Positions 44,338-52,966 of a DNA stretch of 64,000 bases are shown here, piece after piece (position 1 is the first letter of the stretch; the number at the start of each line of letters is the position of its first letter). The DNA is taken from contig NZ_JAGGKV010000026.1 of NCBI RefSeq assembly GCF_017874035.1, forward strand, positions 31,818 through 95,817. The letters are read 5' to 3'. The stretch comes from Paenibacillus aceris (lineage in GTDB: Bacteria; Bacillota; Bacilli; Paenibacillales; NBRC-103111). Under the pieces are notes generated by a model. It worked only from the letters and a program-made list of their open reading frames with translations. It was not told where the DNA came from and did not search any database. The position numbers and the translations under genes are program-made.

Positions 44338-44808
44338 TTACGAGAGGATTTTTTCTCTGCGAAAACCTTTCCGCCGCAATGAGAAAAACATGTCCAAAGC
44401 AAAACAGACAACACCCAAATTTATGGCCAAATCCGCCACATTCATGATACCGTCCCCCGAACGGAAAACGATAAAATCCGTCACCTTCCCGAAAAGCAAG
44501 CGCTCAATGCCATTACCTATTGCCCCGCCTGCGAACAATGCCGCTCCAGACTGCAAGAGATAGCCTTGTAAACGTCCACTTTTCCGGAAGTAGAGAATGA
44601 CAGCGACAATGACAACTGCGAAAATCCCGAGATAACGGGCCCATCCCTGCAGTGAACTGCCGGCTGCCCCCGTATTTTGATAATACGTAAACGAAATAAT
44701 GTCCTTATAAAATGGCATCGATTCCCCCACTTTCAACATGGAGCGAATCCAAACCTTCGATATTTGATCAACAGCCGTAACCACAAACAAGATAATATAA
44801 AATAACAT
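44338..44808 (-). CDS. lspA: Signal peptidase II (prolipoprotein peptidase)
   Basis: 156 residues from the ATG at 44808 (GGGGGAG upstream). Four helices. Catalytic aspartates D111 (KVTDFI) and D126 (MNVADLAI) with the NTGAAGS loop and GGAIGNGIERL. Removes lipoprotein signal peptides at the membrane, including that of the siderophore-binding protein in this window. A second copy may exist elsewhere, as the gene is not next to pseudouridine synthase rluD. Confidence 0.9.
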   Translation of the reverse strand: MLFYIILFVVTAVDQISKVWIRSMLKVGESMPFYKDIISFTYYQNTGAAGSSLQGWARYLGIFAVVIVAVILYFRKSGRLQGYLLQSGAALFAGGAIGNGIERLLFGKVTDFIVFRSGDGIMNVADLAINLGVVCFALDMFFSLRRKGFRREKILS

Positions 44809-44993
44809 GACACTCCCCCTCATTAAGAAATAACCTCTATACCATTTTACATGATGAATGGTTGGTACTGCGAATAATGCGCATCCCGGCGGCCTGCATC
44901 CCTCAGTTGGAAACTCAAATAGCCGCCTCAGGCATGCTTAGGCAGCTACACGGAACTTTATGCGTTTAGTACGTTCTCCCATCCTCATCTTCG

Positions 44994-45629
44994 TCATACT
45001 AACGTCTGGAGGGTTTTCAAAAGTTCCCCAGGAGTATTAACAAAATAATCGGGCTGCCCCCTAAGAAGCAGACGCGGGGCGTCATATCCCCATGTGACGG
45101 CCACAATCGGCACGCCTAATTTTTTACAAGCTTCAATATCTCTTAACTCATCGCCGACATAAATCATCCGCGAAGCCGTTGTGCCCCACTGCTTCATGAC
45201 TTTGCGAATGGAATGATGCTTACCAAAAAGGAGCTTAGCTGAAATAATCTCCTTAAAGACGCCTTCCATCTTGTTATTTTTCAAGAACAACCGAATATTC
45301 GCCTCCGAATTGGAAGAGAGAATGGAACTCTTCACCCCCTGGGAGGAAAGCTTCGCTATGACCTCTTTCATACCCGGCACGACATGAAGCGTGCGAATAT
45401 TATCTTGATACAGCTGCCTTCCGGCGATAATGAGTTTAGGAATCTGCAGGGCCGGCACACCCAGCCGATCAACCCGCTCCGCAATCGAGAGCGATCTGAG
45501 AAGCGCAAGGTCCTGTTCGCGTATCTTGCGAAATTGATGCACTCCCGCCATTTCATTATACAACTTAACAAGCAAAGCTCTGGAGTCGACAAGTGTCCCA
45601 TCGAAGTCAAATAGGATATGTTTTACCAT
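44994..45629 (-). CDS. HAD-family hydrolase, phosphoglycolate phosphatase-like
   Basis: 211 residues. Motif I FDFDGTLVDS (7-16), motif II SILSSNSE, motif III Lys in FGKHHS, motif IV YVGDELRDIEA. Subclass I HAD with an alpha-helical cap. Most like Gph/PpaX-type phosphatases. It overlaps the upstream small Cys-rich gene by 7 nt. Confidence 0.87.
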   Translation of the reverse strand: MVKHILFDFDGTLVDSRALLVKLYNEMAGVHQFRKIREQDLALLRSLSIAERVDRLGVPALQIPKLIIAGRQLYQDNIRTLHVVPGMKEVIAKLSSQGVKSSILSSNSEANIRLFLKNNKMEGVFKEIISAKLLFGKHHSIRKVMKQWGTTASRMIYVGDELRDIEACKKLGVPIVAVTWGYDAPRLLLRGQPDYFVNTPGELLKTLQTLV

Positions 45630-45925
45630 TCCGTTGTATATAGAAATAGGACCGGCCCCTCAGTCGGCACTTCTTTGATTTGATTTTGAGCAAATTCTTC
45701 GAGCGGATCTTTGACGATATGCGGATTGCTGACGACTCGCAGATCTTCCCAAGCACAAGCTACGCCTCGCCCATAGGCGTCTGCATTGCCGGCAAACATT
45801 TTACAGCCTTGACAGAAATGTTTTTGCTGTTGGTCATCCAACTTTACAATTTTATTCCGAAGACAGCAGTAAATTTCATTGTCTGCATTACATACATTAA
45901 CGTGAGTGATTAGAGCCATTTGCAT
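45623..45925 (-). CDS. Small Cys-rich protein
   Basis: 100 residues from the ATG at 45925 (AAGGAG upstream). Five to six Cys (NVCNADNEIYCC, FCQGCKMF, VACAWED) with one CxxC suggest a zinc or iron site. Family not recognised. Overlap with the HAD phosphatase indicates co-expression. Confidence 0.6.
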   Translation of the reverse strand: MQMALITHVNVCNADNEIYCCLRNKIVKLDDQQQKHFCQGCKMFAGNADAYGRGVACAWEDLRVVSNPHIVKDPLEEFAQNQIKEVPTEGPVLFLYTTEW

Positions 45926-46020
45926 GTCATCTCCTTGCGGCACATTTTGTGTGTAATAGTAAGTTTATATCACTACTATTAAGTGTATGACAGTTTTTTG
46001 TAAACGGAATAAGATTTCTC

Positions 46021-46048
46021 ATGACAAGCTGCCTAAATTTGCTACAAT
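46021..46048 (+). promoter_or_regulatory. Promoter of the CcdC-like gene
   Basis: ATGACA (46021-46026), 16-nt spacer, TACAAT (46043-46048) with an extended TG before it. Confidence 0.6.
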
Positions 46049-46083
46049 AAGTAAAATGCTGCAAACCGACTGGAGGAAAACCT

Positions 46084-46647
46084 ATGCAAGATTGGATGCA
46101 TTACGCTATCCCGATTGTTTTCATTGGCTTTTTTATGTACCGTAGAACCAAACGAACCATAGGCTTTCAAAAGCTTTCCAAAGGCCGGCTGCGGTTCCGT
46201 CTCACGCTCTTCAGTGTCCTCGGTATCGCCATTTTCCTGCTGGGCTTCATTCATCTGATCCATTTCATCGGCTATTTGATCGGCCTTGCTGCCGGCGCGG
46301 GACTTGGGCTCACTGCGATTCGCCATACTCGATTTGAGCATCGATCTGACGGCTGGTACTACCGCACTCACCTGTGGATTGAAATTGCTGTCCTCGTGCT
46401 GTTTCTTGGCCGTATTGCCTACCGGGTAGCTTTCATCGCACTCTCCGCTGACCCAACCAGCATGAATCCGGCTGATCCCGCACAATTTACCAAAGACCCG
46501 GTAACAGCGGGCGTCTTCTTCATCATCGTATCCTACTACATCCTGTTTTTCAGCTATCTGCTTCGGGAAGAAACTAAACTGGATCCGACTACGACGGTTT
46601 CAAATGCCTCCGGCAGTGAAGGCTCCAGCCCTCAGACTGTCAAATAA
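46084..46647 (+). CDS. CcdC/DUF1453-like membrane protein
   Basis: 187 residues with four to five helices and short basic loops (YRRTKRTIG, RFRLTL). The pattern of helices and the REET C-terminal end fit the CcdC/DUF1453 family of membrane proteins, whose function is unknown. Own promoter; ends at a hairpin. Confidence 0.66.
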   Translation: MQDWMHYAIPIVFIGFFMYRRTKRTIGFQKLSKGRLRFRLTLFSVLGIAIFLLGFIHLIHFIGYLIGLAAGAGLGLTAIRHTRFEHRSDGWYYRTHLWIEIAVLVLFLGRIAYRVAFIALSADPTSMNPADPAQFTKDPVTAGVFFIIVSYYILFFSYLLREETKLDPTTTVSNASGSEGSSPQTVK

Positions 46648-46657
46648 TAAGTCAGGG

Positions 46658-46710
46658 CAGCTCTCAAGGTCTGAAATCACTTAGACTTCTTGAGGGCTGT
46701 CTCTATTTTT
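46658..46710 (+). terminator. Terminator, possibly derived from an insertion-sequence end
   Basis: CAGCTCTCAAGGTCTGA pairs with TAGACTTCTTGAGGGCTG, followed by TCTCTATTTTT. It abuts the IS110 remnant. Confidence 0.72.
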
Positions 46711-46810
46711 ATGCGATACCGCGTTGTTTGGAGCCTCGTGTTTTTCCGACAGCAACAGAAATTTTATCTTGAGAGACATCTATACCGACAAATTTTGTGG
46801 TATCCTTCAT
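46709..46810 (-). pseudogene. IS110-family transposase N-terminal remnant
   Basis: 33 codons reading KDTTKFVGIDVSQDKISVAV, the DEDD-transposase opening with the first catalytic Asp, then GKTRGSKQRG and a TAA. The rest of the gene is missing. The ATG and a short AGGAG-like site are intact. Confidence 0.8.
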
Positions 46811-46858
46811 AGATACACTGCTCCTTATTTGCTTTGTAGTTTTGAATTGCTTGTTTTT

Positions 46859-46872
46859 ATAAAGCGCTTACA
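46859..46872 (+). promoter_or_regulatory. CcpA cre-like site before the sulfatase gene
   Basis: ATAAAGCGCTTACA matches TGAAAGCGCTTTCA at 11 of 14 positions including the central CG. It lies 65 bp before the gene, consistent with repression on preferred sugars. Confidence 0.55.
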
Positions 46873-46923
46873 CAAAAAATATTTGGCACAAAAAAAATAA
46901 GTGACGGAGGCGAATGAACGGCG

Positions 46924-48342
46924 ATGAGTAACGATCAAGAGCATGAATCGAAAGCAAGCCGAAATGAGCAGCCCAACATCGTAGTCATCCTATCGGACGA
47001 CCACGGGGCGTGGGCTATGGGATGTGCAGGCAATCACGAGATCCGCACACCCAATCTGGACCGCCTTGCAGACCAAGGGATGAGGTTTTCGAGCTTTTTT
47101 TGCACCTCGCCGGTCTGCTCGCCGGCGCGTGCCTCGCTGATGACTGGGCGCATTCCATCTCAGCATGGCGTTCACGATTGGATCCGCGATGGCAATGTGG
47201 GTGATTCCGCTATCCAATATTTGCAGGGGCAGACGGCGTACACCGATGTGTTGGCTGGCGCCGGTTACGTTTGCGGGCTAAGCGGCAAATGGCATTTGGG
47301 AGACAGCGTCACACCGCAAAAAGGATTCACGCATTGGTATGCGCACCAAAGCGGCGGCAGCAATTATTACAATGCACCAATGATTCGCGATGGCGAACTG
47401 GTGAATGAGCCTGGCTATTTGACCGACGTCATCACGGACGATGCGCTCTCATTCTTAGACCGGCAGGACGGCAGCAAGCCGTTCTATTTAAGTGTTCACT
47501 ACACAGCGCCTCACAGCCCATGGATTGATAATCATCCTCAGGAGATTGTGGATTCTTACGATAGCTGCAAGTTTGAAACCTGTCCGCAGGAGCCCAAGCA
47601 TCCATGGTCGATTAAAACGGCGCCATGGTCGGACGATCAGCGGGAGAATTTAAAAGGTTATTTTGCCGCTGTAACCGCGATGGATACGAATATCGGCCGG
47701 ATCGTCGATAAGCTGGACAGCATGGACATCCGCAAGGATACCCTGCTTATTTATATGGGTGACAACGGCTTCAACTGCGGCCATCACGGCATATGGGGAA
47801 AAGGAAACGGTACGTTCCCGCAGAACATGTACGATACTTCAGTCAAAGTGCCAGCCATCTTCAGCCAGCCGGGCATCATTCCCCAAGGACAAGTTTGCGA
47901 TAATCTCGTTAGCGGGTACGATTTCTTGCCTACGCTGCTTGCTTATGTGGGTTGTGATCAACCGAATACCACTAGGCTTCCTGGCTCCAGCTTCCACTCC
48001 CTCCTCCTGGGCGAGTCAGCTCCTATGCGTGAGCAGGTTGTCATTTATGACGAGTACGGTCCCGTGCGGATGATCCGGACGACCGACTGGAAATATGTGC
48101 ACCGATACCCTTACGGCCCGCATGAGCTGTACAATTTGAACGAGGATCCCGATGAAAAGCATAATCTGATCGACCTTCCCGGGACGCAAGAGCAGTGCAT
48201 CGCGCTGAGAGGAGAACTGGAAGCCTGGTTTGCCCGTTACGTCGATCCGATGATCGACGGCGCCCGTGAAGGCGTAACCGGGTTTGGGCAAATAGGATTG
48301 GCCGGAGTTCGAGGACAAGGGAAGAAGGCATATTTTGAGTAA
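46924..48342 (+). CDS. Sulfatase (formylglycine-dependent, arylsulfatase type)
   Basis: 472 residues. Metal ligands D25-D26 (VILSDDHG), formylglycine motif C65-S-P-A-R69 in CSPARASLMTGR, DNG in MGDNGFNCGHHG. No signal peptide, so cytoplasmic, probably acting on imported sulfated sugars. Activation needs a formylglycine-generating enzyme (FGE) or anSME, not in this window. Upstream cre-like site. Confidence 0.92.
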   Translation: MSNDQEHESKASRNEQPNIVVILSDDHGAWAMGCAGNHEIRTPNLDRLADQGMRFSSFFCTSPVCSPARASLMTGRIPSQHGVHDWIRDGNVGDSAIQYLQGQTAYTDVLAGAGYVCGLSGKWHLGDSVTPQKGFTHWYAHQSGGSNYYNAPMIRDGELVNEPGYLTDVITDDALSFLDRQDGSKPFYLSVHYTAPHSPWIDNHPQEIVDSYDSCKFETCPQEPKHPWSIKTAPWSDDQRENLKGYFAAVTAMDTNIGRIVDKLDSMDIRKDTLLIYMGDNGFNCGHHGIWGKGNGTFPQNMYDTSVKVPAIFSQPGIIPQGQVCDNLVSGYDFLPTLLAYVGCDQPNTTRLPGSSFHSLLLGESAPMREQVVIYDEYGPVRMIRTTDWKYVHRYPYGPHELYNLNEDPDEKHNLIDLPGTQEQCIALRGELEAWFARYVDPMIDGAREGVTGFGQIGLAGVRGQGKKAYFE

Positions 48343-48458
48343 GGCACAGGGCAATCTATCCTTGTCGTTAAAATAAGCTAGAATACGACAACGGCATTCG
48401 AGCGACATTTTACCCAGAGTACGTTAACCTATGAAAAAAGATTCATAGGAGGACAACC

Positions 48459-48746
48459 ATGATGCGAGATTTGGAATTCATTATAATGGGTGTGTTCGTT
48501 GTAGGTATCATGTTGTGCATGTTTGTAGATGTGATCATAAAGAACAAATCGATGATGCTCTCCTATCAGAGTCAACATGGGAATGAAAGTAGTGAAAGAT
48601 CCGCGAAGGTCATTGAAGTATTCGAGGGGCTTGAGGATTTTGGAGCCTCAGAGGAGCTATTGACTGCTCAGAAAAGAGAAGTTGTTTACCCGATGTATAT
48701 CGATTGCAGCCGCAGCGCCTATCAAGTGCAGCCTCCTGCGTGCTAA
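48459..48746 (+). CDS. Small single-helix membrane protein
   Basis: 95 residues; helix at about 8-27, then a polar cytoplasmic part. Upstream CATAGGAGG is a good ribosome binding site. Family not recognised; ends near a strong terminator at 48792. Confidence 0.55.
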   Translation: MMRDLEFIIMGVFVVGIMLCMFVDVIIKNKSMMLSYQSQHGNESSERSAKVIEVFEGLEDFGASEELLTAQKREVVYPMYIDCSRSAYQVQPPAC

Positions 48747-48791
48747 CGGCGAATATAGAGCTCAACCTGGGGCTGAGGCTGTAGGAAAGCT

Positions 48792-48839
48792 AAAAAGGGA
48801 ATGGACATGGGGTTTAACCCCCTGCCCATTCCCTTTTTT
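48792..48839. terminator. Bidirectional terminator ending the siderophore-uptake operon
   Basis: AAAAAGGGAATGG and CCATTCCCTTTTTT with a nested GGGGTTTAACCCC stem. Confidence 0.92.
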
Positions 48840-48844
48840 CCACG

Positions 48845-49885
48845 TCATCGATTCCGATTCCGATACAGCAAAAAAATAAAAAACGGAGCGCCAATCCCTG
48901 CGGTAAACACTCCTGCCGGAATATCCAGCGGAGGAAAAGCCGCTCTCGCCACTGTATCGGAGATCAAGACCAACAGGCTGCCAATCAGCGCCGACACCGG
49001 GATTAGTCCCCCATAAGCGGGAGCAACCAGCTTTCTGGCAATATGCGGAGAAATTAAACCAACGAAGCCAATCGCACCAGCGACGGCTACCGCAGAACCG
49101 GCCAACGCTACACTGATAAACAGCAGGATGAAGCGATGAAGCTGAACGGTAGCTCCCAGCCCTGTAGCCAGATCATCCCCCAGCTCCTGCAGGTTAATAT
49201 GTCTGGCAAAATAGAGAGCCATTGGAATAAACACAATGACCCACGGCAGCAAAGTGTACACGTTGTCCCAAGAAGCACCGTAGACGCTCCCAGTCAGCCA
49301 CGTATAAGCTTTGTTCGCGGAATTCATAGGGCTGAGCACGATCATTAACATCGTTAATGAACTGGTCGCCGCCGATATCCCGATCCCGATCAAGACAAGT
49401 CTCGTTGGCGTAACACCTTTATGCCATGCCAATAAATAAATGATAAGGGACACTAAAGCAGCACCCGCAAAAGCAGCCAGCGGCATCCAATGAATACTGA
49501 CAGTGCCTGCAAAATAAGTAATGAACGTAACAGCCGCTAGGGTCCCTCCTCCGGTAATGCCAATAATATCAGGTGAGGCTAGTGGATTACGGATCATCCC
49601 TTGAAGAATTGACCCTGCGACACCCAGCGAAGCTCCCACGAGAACTGACACAATAATCCGAGGAAGCCTTAGCGTTCCGATAACCAGTTCTTGCTGAGGG
49701 GTACCTTTTCCAAAGATTGTTGTCAACACAGCCTGCGGTGAAGTGAAATTGCTGCCAAGCCCAGTACTTATGAAAAACATCAAAATGGTAAGCAGTATCA
49801 GACCAGAAATAACGAGAAGTGTCCTCCCGTGAAAAAGAAAGGAGAATGTTCCAGCCTTGCTTCGGTAAACGATTAATCGGCTCAT
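48845..49885 (-). CDS. Iron-siderophore ABC permease (FecCD family), second subunit
   Basis: 346 residues, 9-10 helices. Conserved LPRIIVSVLVGASLGVAGSI and GAIGFVGLISPHIARKLV. The start overlaps the stop of the preceding permease by 4 nt. Together they form the channel heterodimer. No ATPase gene follows; a shared YusV/FhuC-type ATPase elsewhere would be needed, as in Bacillus. Confidence 0.92.
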   Translation of the reverse strand: MSRLIVYRSKAGTFSFLFHGRTLLVISGLILLTILMFFISTGLGSNFTSPQAVLTTIFGKGTPQQELVIGTLRLPRIIVSVLVGASLGVAGSILQGMIRNPLASPDIIGITGGGTLAAVTFITYFAGTVSIHWMPLAAFAGAALVSLIIYLLAWHKGVTPTRLVLIGIGISAATSSLTMLMIVLSPMNSANKAYTWLTGSVYGASWDNVYTLLPWVIVFIPMALYFARHINLQELGDDLATGLGATVQLHRFILLFISVALAGSAVAVAGAIGFVGLISPHIARKLVAPAYGGLIPVSALIGSLLVLISDTVARAAFPPLDIPAGVFTAGIGAPFFIFLLYRNRNR

Positions 49886-50907
49886 GACTTTCCTCCTTTC
49901 GAGCGCAGCCCTTTTCTAGCTGTATAGATGAAGAAAGGTACACCGATCAAAGCGGTCATAACACCAATCGGCAGCTCTCCGGGCATGATGACGAACCGGG
50001 CAACAAGATCGGCCAATAGAAGCAAAACAGCCCCCAAAACAGCGCAATAAGGAATTACCCAACGATAATCGATGCCGACAATAGATCGCGTGATATGCGG
50101 GATGACGAGTCCAACGAACCCGATCGATCCGGCCACAGCTACAGAGCTTCCCGCTAAAAGAATCACAGTAATGGCAACGGAAACTTTCACCAACCCAAGC
50201 TTCTGCCCCAAGCCTCTAGCTACATCGTCGCCAGAAGATAGAATGTTCACAGGGTGCGCCAACACCAGAGCTGCGCCCCCGGCAACGAGCATGTACGGCA
50301 GCACTGGAATCAGCGTATCCACGTTTTTGCCCGCTACCGATCCTGCCAACCAGAAAATCACATTCTGCAAGGTGGCCTCGCGAACGACCAGCATCCCTTG
50401 CGTAAACGAGCTGAACAGTGCGGTCATGGCGGAGCCGGCCAGTACAATTTTAACAGGCGTCAATCCCTCTCTCCCCAAAGAACCGAGGAAATATACGGCG
50501 AACGCAGCAATGCCGGCCCCTGCAAAAGCCACCCAAATCAATTGGTTGATTGACGTAAGAGGAAGAAACGTAATCGCGATGACGACACAAGAAATGGCAC
50601 CCGCATTAATGCCAAAAATACTTGGGGATGCTAAAGGATTTCTTGTTAGCGCCTGCATAAGCGCTCCCGCAACAGCCAAGTTCGCTCCAACCAGCATTGC
50701 GAACAGGGCTCGCGGAAGCCGGGTCGTTCGGATGATCACTTGTTCGTTCGAACTCACATCATAATGAGTCAGCGACTGAATAACCGACGCAAAACTCGTA
50801 TGCGACGAACCAAGCATAACGCTTAGTGAAAACGATGCTAGCATAATAAGAATACCAAACACCAAACCTAACGCTTTATAGGGTGTCTGGCCCAGAAATG
50901 GTCTCAC
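49882..50907 (-). CDS. Iron-siderophore ABC permease (FecCD family), first subunit
   Basis: 341 residues from a GTG at 50907 with AAAGGAGG upstream (a longer ATG frame lacks a site). Same fold as its partner: LPRALFAMLVGANLAVAGAL and GSIGFVGLVIPHITRSIVG. It lies 81 nt from the binding-protein gene. Confidence 0.92.
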   Translation of the reverse strand: MRPFLGQTPYKALGLVFGILIMLASFSLSVMLGSSHTSFASVIQSLTHYDVSSNEQVIIRTTRLPRALFAMLVGANLAVAGALMQALTRNPLASPSIFGINAGAISCVVIAITFLPLTSINQLIWVAFAGAGIAAFAVYFLGSLGREGLTPVKIVLAGSAMTALFSSFTQGMLVVREATLQNVIFWLAGSVAGKNVDTLIPVLPYMLVAGGAALVLAHPVNILSSGDDVARGLGQKLGLVKVSVAITVILLAGSSVAVAGSIGFVGLVIPHITRSIVGIDYRWVIPYCAVLGAVLLLLADLVARFVIMPGELPIGVMTALIGVPFFIYTARKGLRSKGGKS

Positions 50908-50988
50908 AGGGATCCTCCTTTTCGTCCTAGACTGCCAAATTGAGGTAAAGGCCATTGACATGGAGAGTCAACAGCCTCAGCGTATAAA

Positions 50989-51972
50989 CTATTTAGTTAA
51001 ACCGAAGAATCCATACAGATCATTAACCATTTCGACTGCAGCAAGCGGACCGGAACCGTTGTTCCATGTCGCCGCATTGACCTCGAATACTTTGCCGGCT
51101 TTCACGGCTCTCAAATTTTTCCACAGTGGAGAGTCGCTCCATGACTTTCTTAACTCCAAGCGGCCGTCTGTTCTAGATGCCGTTTGGTCGAAAATGATGT
51201 CTGCATCCATTTGCGTAATATTTTCTTTGGATTGAAGCTGAATGCCCCATTCTTTACCCCTTTGGTTTACCGGACGGGTGATGCCGAGCTCCTCCATAAC
51301 AGACGCCGAGAAGCCTGTGTACACAATACGGGCATGATCCACACGGAAGTCGACGATACCAACTTCCAGTTTCGATTTATCCCCCAATTTCGCTTTGAAA
51401 TCCGATACTTTCTTGTTCCAGTCCTCCAAAAATTTGCTCTCAGCCTCTTTCGTATTCGTCGCTTCTGCTGTCACCTTCAAAGAATCCTTCCAGAAATAGA
51501 TATCTTCCGTCATGACTGTAGGCGCGATAGCCGATAATTGAGCATAAATTTTCTCATCGCGGAATTTGGAACCAATAATCAGATCCGGTTGAAGAGCAAC
51601 CAGTTTCTCCAAGTTCGGCTGGTTCTCCGACCCCAGGTTCGTAACGCCATTCATTTTGTCCTTCATATAGTTGTACCAAGGCTGCTCGATCCAAGCCTCA
51701 ACCGCTCCAACCGGCTTCACGCCTAAAGCCAGAGCTGCATCCGTCGCCCCTTGGAACAAAGTAACGACTTTCTTCGGCGTCCCTTTGATTTCCGTCGTGC
51801 CCATGGCGTGCTTTATAACTCTCACGCTATTCGCGTCCGAAGTCGCCTGTGCCGGCGCTTGCGTTTGCGCTGCTGCCGGGGCCGCTTCCTGCTTAGGCTG
51901 ACATCCGGTGAAGATGGCTGCCACCATCAGCATTGCAGCGAGTACTATTGTTACTTTTTTTTGCCGTACCAT
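50989..51972 (-). CDS. Siderophore-binding lipoprotein
   Basis: 327 residues. Lipoprotein signal with lipobox FTGC (Cys24), Ala/Gln/Pro linker and a two-lobed periplasmic-binding-protein domain (class III). Segments VVTLFQGATDAALALGVKPVG, NLEKLVALQPDLIIG and LRAVKAGKVFEV are standard for Fe(III)-siderophore binders. It is preceded by a Fur box and is the outside receptor for the ferric form of the siderophore made next door. Confidence 0.93.
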   Translation of the reverse strand: MVRQKKVTIVLAAMLMVAAIFTGCQPKQEAAPAAAQTQAPAQATSDANSVRVIKHAMGTTEIKGTPKKVVTLFQGATDAALALGVKPVGAVEAWIEQPWYNYMKDKMNGVTNLGSENQPNLEKLVALQPDLIIGSKFRDEKIYAQLSAIAPTVMTEDIYFWKDSLKVTAEATNTKEAESKFLEDWNKKVSDFKAKLGDKSKLEVGIVDFRVDHARIVYTGFSASVMEELGITRPVNQRGKEWGIQLQSKENITQMDADIIFDQTASRTDGRLELRKSWSDSPLWKNLRAVKAGKVFEVNAATWNNGSGPLAAVEMVNDLYGFFGLTK

Positions 51973-52007
51973 TTCTGTTAATCCCCCTACATATATATTC
52001 GATCAAT

Positions 52008-52026
52008 GATATTGATTCTCATTATT
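52008..52026 (-). promoter_or_regulatory. Fur box of the uptake operon
   Basis: GATATTGATTCTCATTATT matches the GATAATGATAATCATTATC consensus at 15 of 19 positions, 36 nt before the binding-protein start. Confidence 0.82.
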
Positions 52027-52110
52027 ATTATACGGAAGCGCTCCGTAATGAAAATGGACATTTGCGACAGCTTTTTTGTACGATTCTGACAATCATACTC
52101 TCAAGACAAT

Positions 52111-52320
52111 CTAACTGCGTACCGCAAGCGTTCGATCAAGCGTTAATCCCAAATGCTCTCTCAACGTTGAACCCGTGTATTCCGTCCGATAAATGCCCCT
52201 GTTCTGAAGTTCAGGAACAACCTTGTTCACAAAGTCATCCAAACCACATGGCAGCAAAGCAGGCATTAAATTAAACCCGTCAGCCGCCCCGTCTCCTATC
52301 ACCTCGGTACCTAAATTTAT
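52111..52320 (-). pseudogene. C-terminal remnant of an NtaA/DmoA-type flavin monooxygenase
   Basis: After the RraA stop, the frame reads GAADGFNLMPALLPCGLDDF, VVPELQNRGIYRTEYTG and TLREHLGL, the last 60 residues of nitrilotriacetate/dibenzothiophene-type FMN-dependent monooxygenases (luciferase family). No start or site is present and the rest of the enzyme is absent. A relic of a former gene at this locus. Confidence 0.8.
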
Positions 52321-52935
52321 CTAAGACGGCAGCACAAAGCCGTACTCCTTTCTTTTCTGCTCTTCTTTCTGCTGCTTTTCCAAAGCCTTTAAACCGATTT
52401 CCGCCGCTTCACTCGAATTGATAACGAAAACACCGTCATCATCCCCCACGATCAAATCGCCGGGCTGAATGCTTACCCCAAATACGCTAACCGGCGTGTT
52501 GACCTCGCCTTCAAGCTTCAGTGTCCGCGTCGTGAGTGCACTAATCCCCTTGGAGTAGACGGGAAAGCCGAGCCCTGTGATCGTACGAACGTCCGCAGCG
52601 CAGCCTGATACGATCACACCGGCAACCTTTTTAGCTATTGCTGCATAGGTTCTGAATTCTCCCCAGCAAGCGCGCTGCTCATCACCGGACATGTCAATGA
52701 CGAGCACATCCCCGGGCTGCACCAACTCCATCGCCTTAGTGATGGCGCTGGAGTCAATATGGGGAGTACGTACCGTAACGGCGTTCCCCAGCAGCCTGAT
52801 CGGCCGGAATAGCGGCTTGGCACCGTGCAGAAATCCGAAATCCGTCAAGTGACCGATGGTAGACGGACTGATCTCTTGATATAGCTCCAGCAGCTCAGGT
52901 GTTACGCCTTGTACTCTTGGTTGAATACGAAACAT
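52321..52935 (-). CDS. RraA-family aldolase-like protein of the siderophore operon
   Basis: 204 residues of the RraA/HMG-CHA aldolase fold. The pocket region reads GEFRTYAAIAKKVAGVIVSG then CAADVRTITGLGFPVYSKG; the usual GxxRD motif has Ala in place of Arg, while Asp is kept. Family members split or join pyruvate with keto acids such as oxaloacetate and can decarboxylate oxaloacetate. It is the last biosynthetic gene, where acs and sbn loci have an HpcH/HpaI-type protein that makes citrate in SbnG. A citrate- or citrate-analogue-supply role is inferred. AGGAGAG precedes the ATG. Confidence 0.8.
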   Translation of the reverse strand: MFRIQPRVQGVTPELLELYQEISPSTIGHLTDFGFLHGAKPLFRPIRLLGNAVTVRTPHIDSSAITKAMELVQPGDVLVIDMSGDEQRACWGEFRTYAAIAKKVAGVIVSGCAADVRTITGLGFPVYSKGISALTTRTLKLEGEVNTPVSVFGVSIQPGDLIVGDDDGVFVINSSEAAEIGLKALEKQQKEEQKRKEYGFVLPS

Positions 52936-52966
52936 AAGCGATCTCTCCTATCCTTAAAGTTATTAT

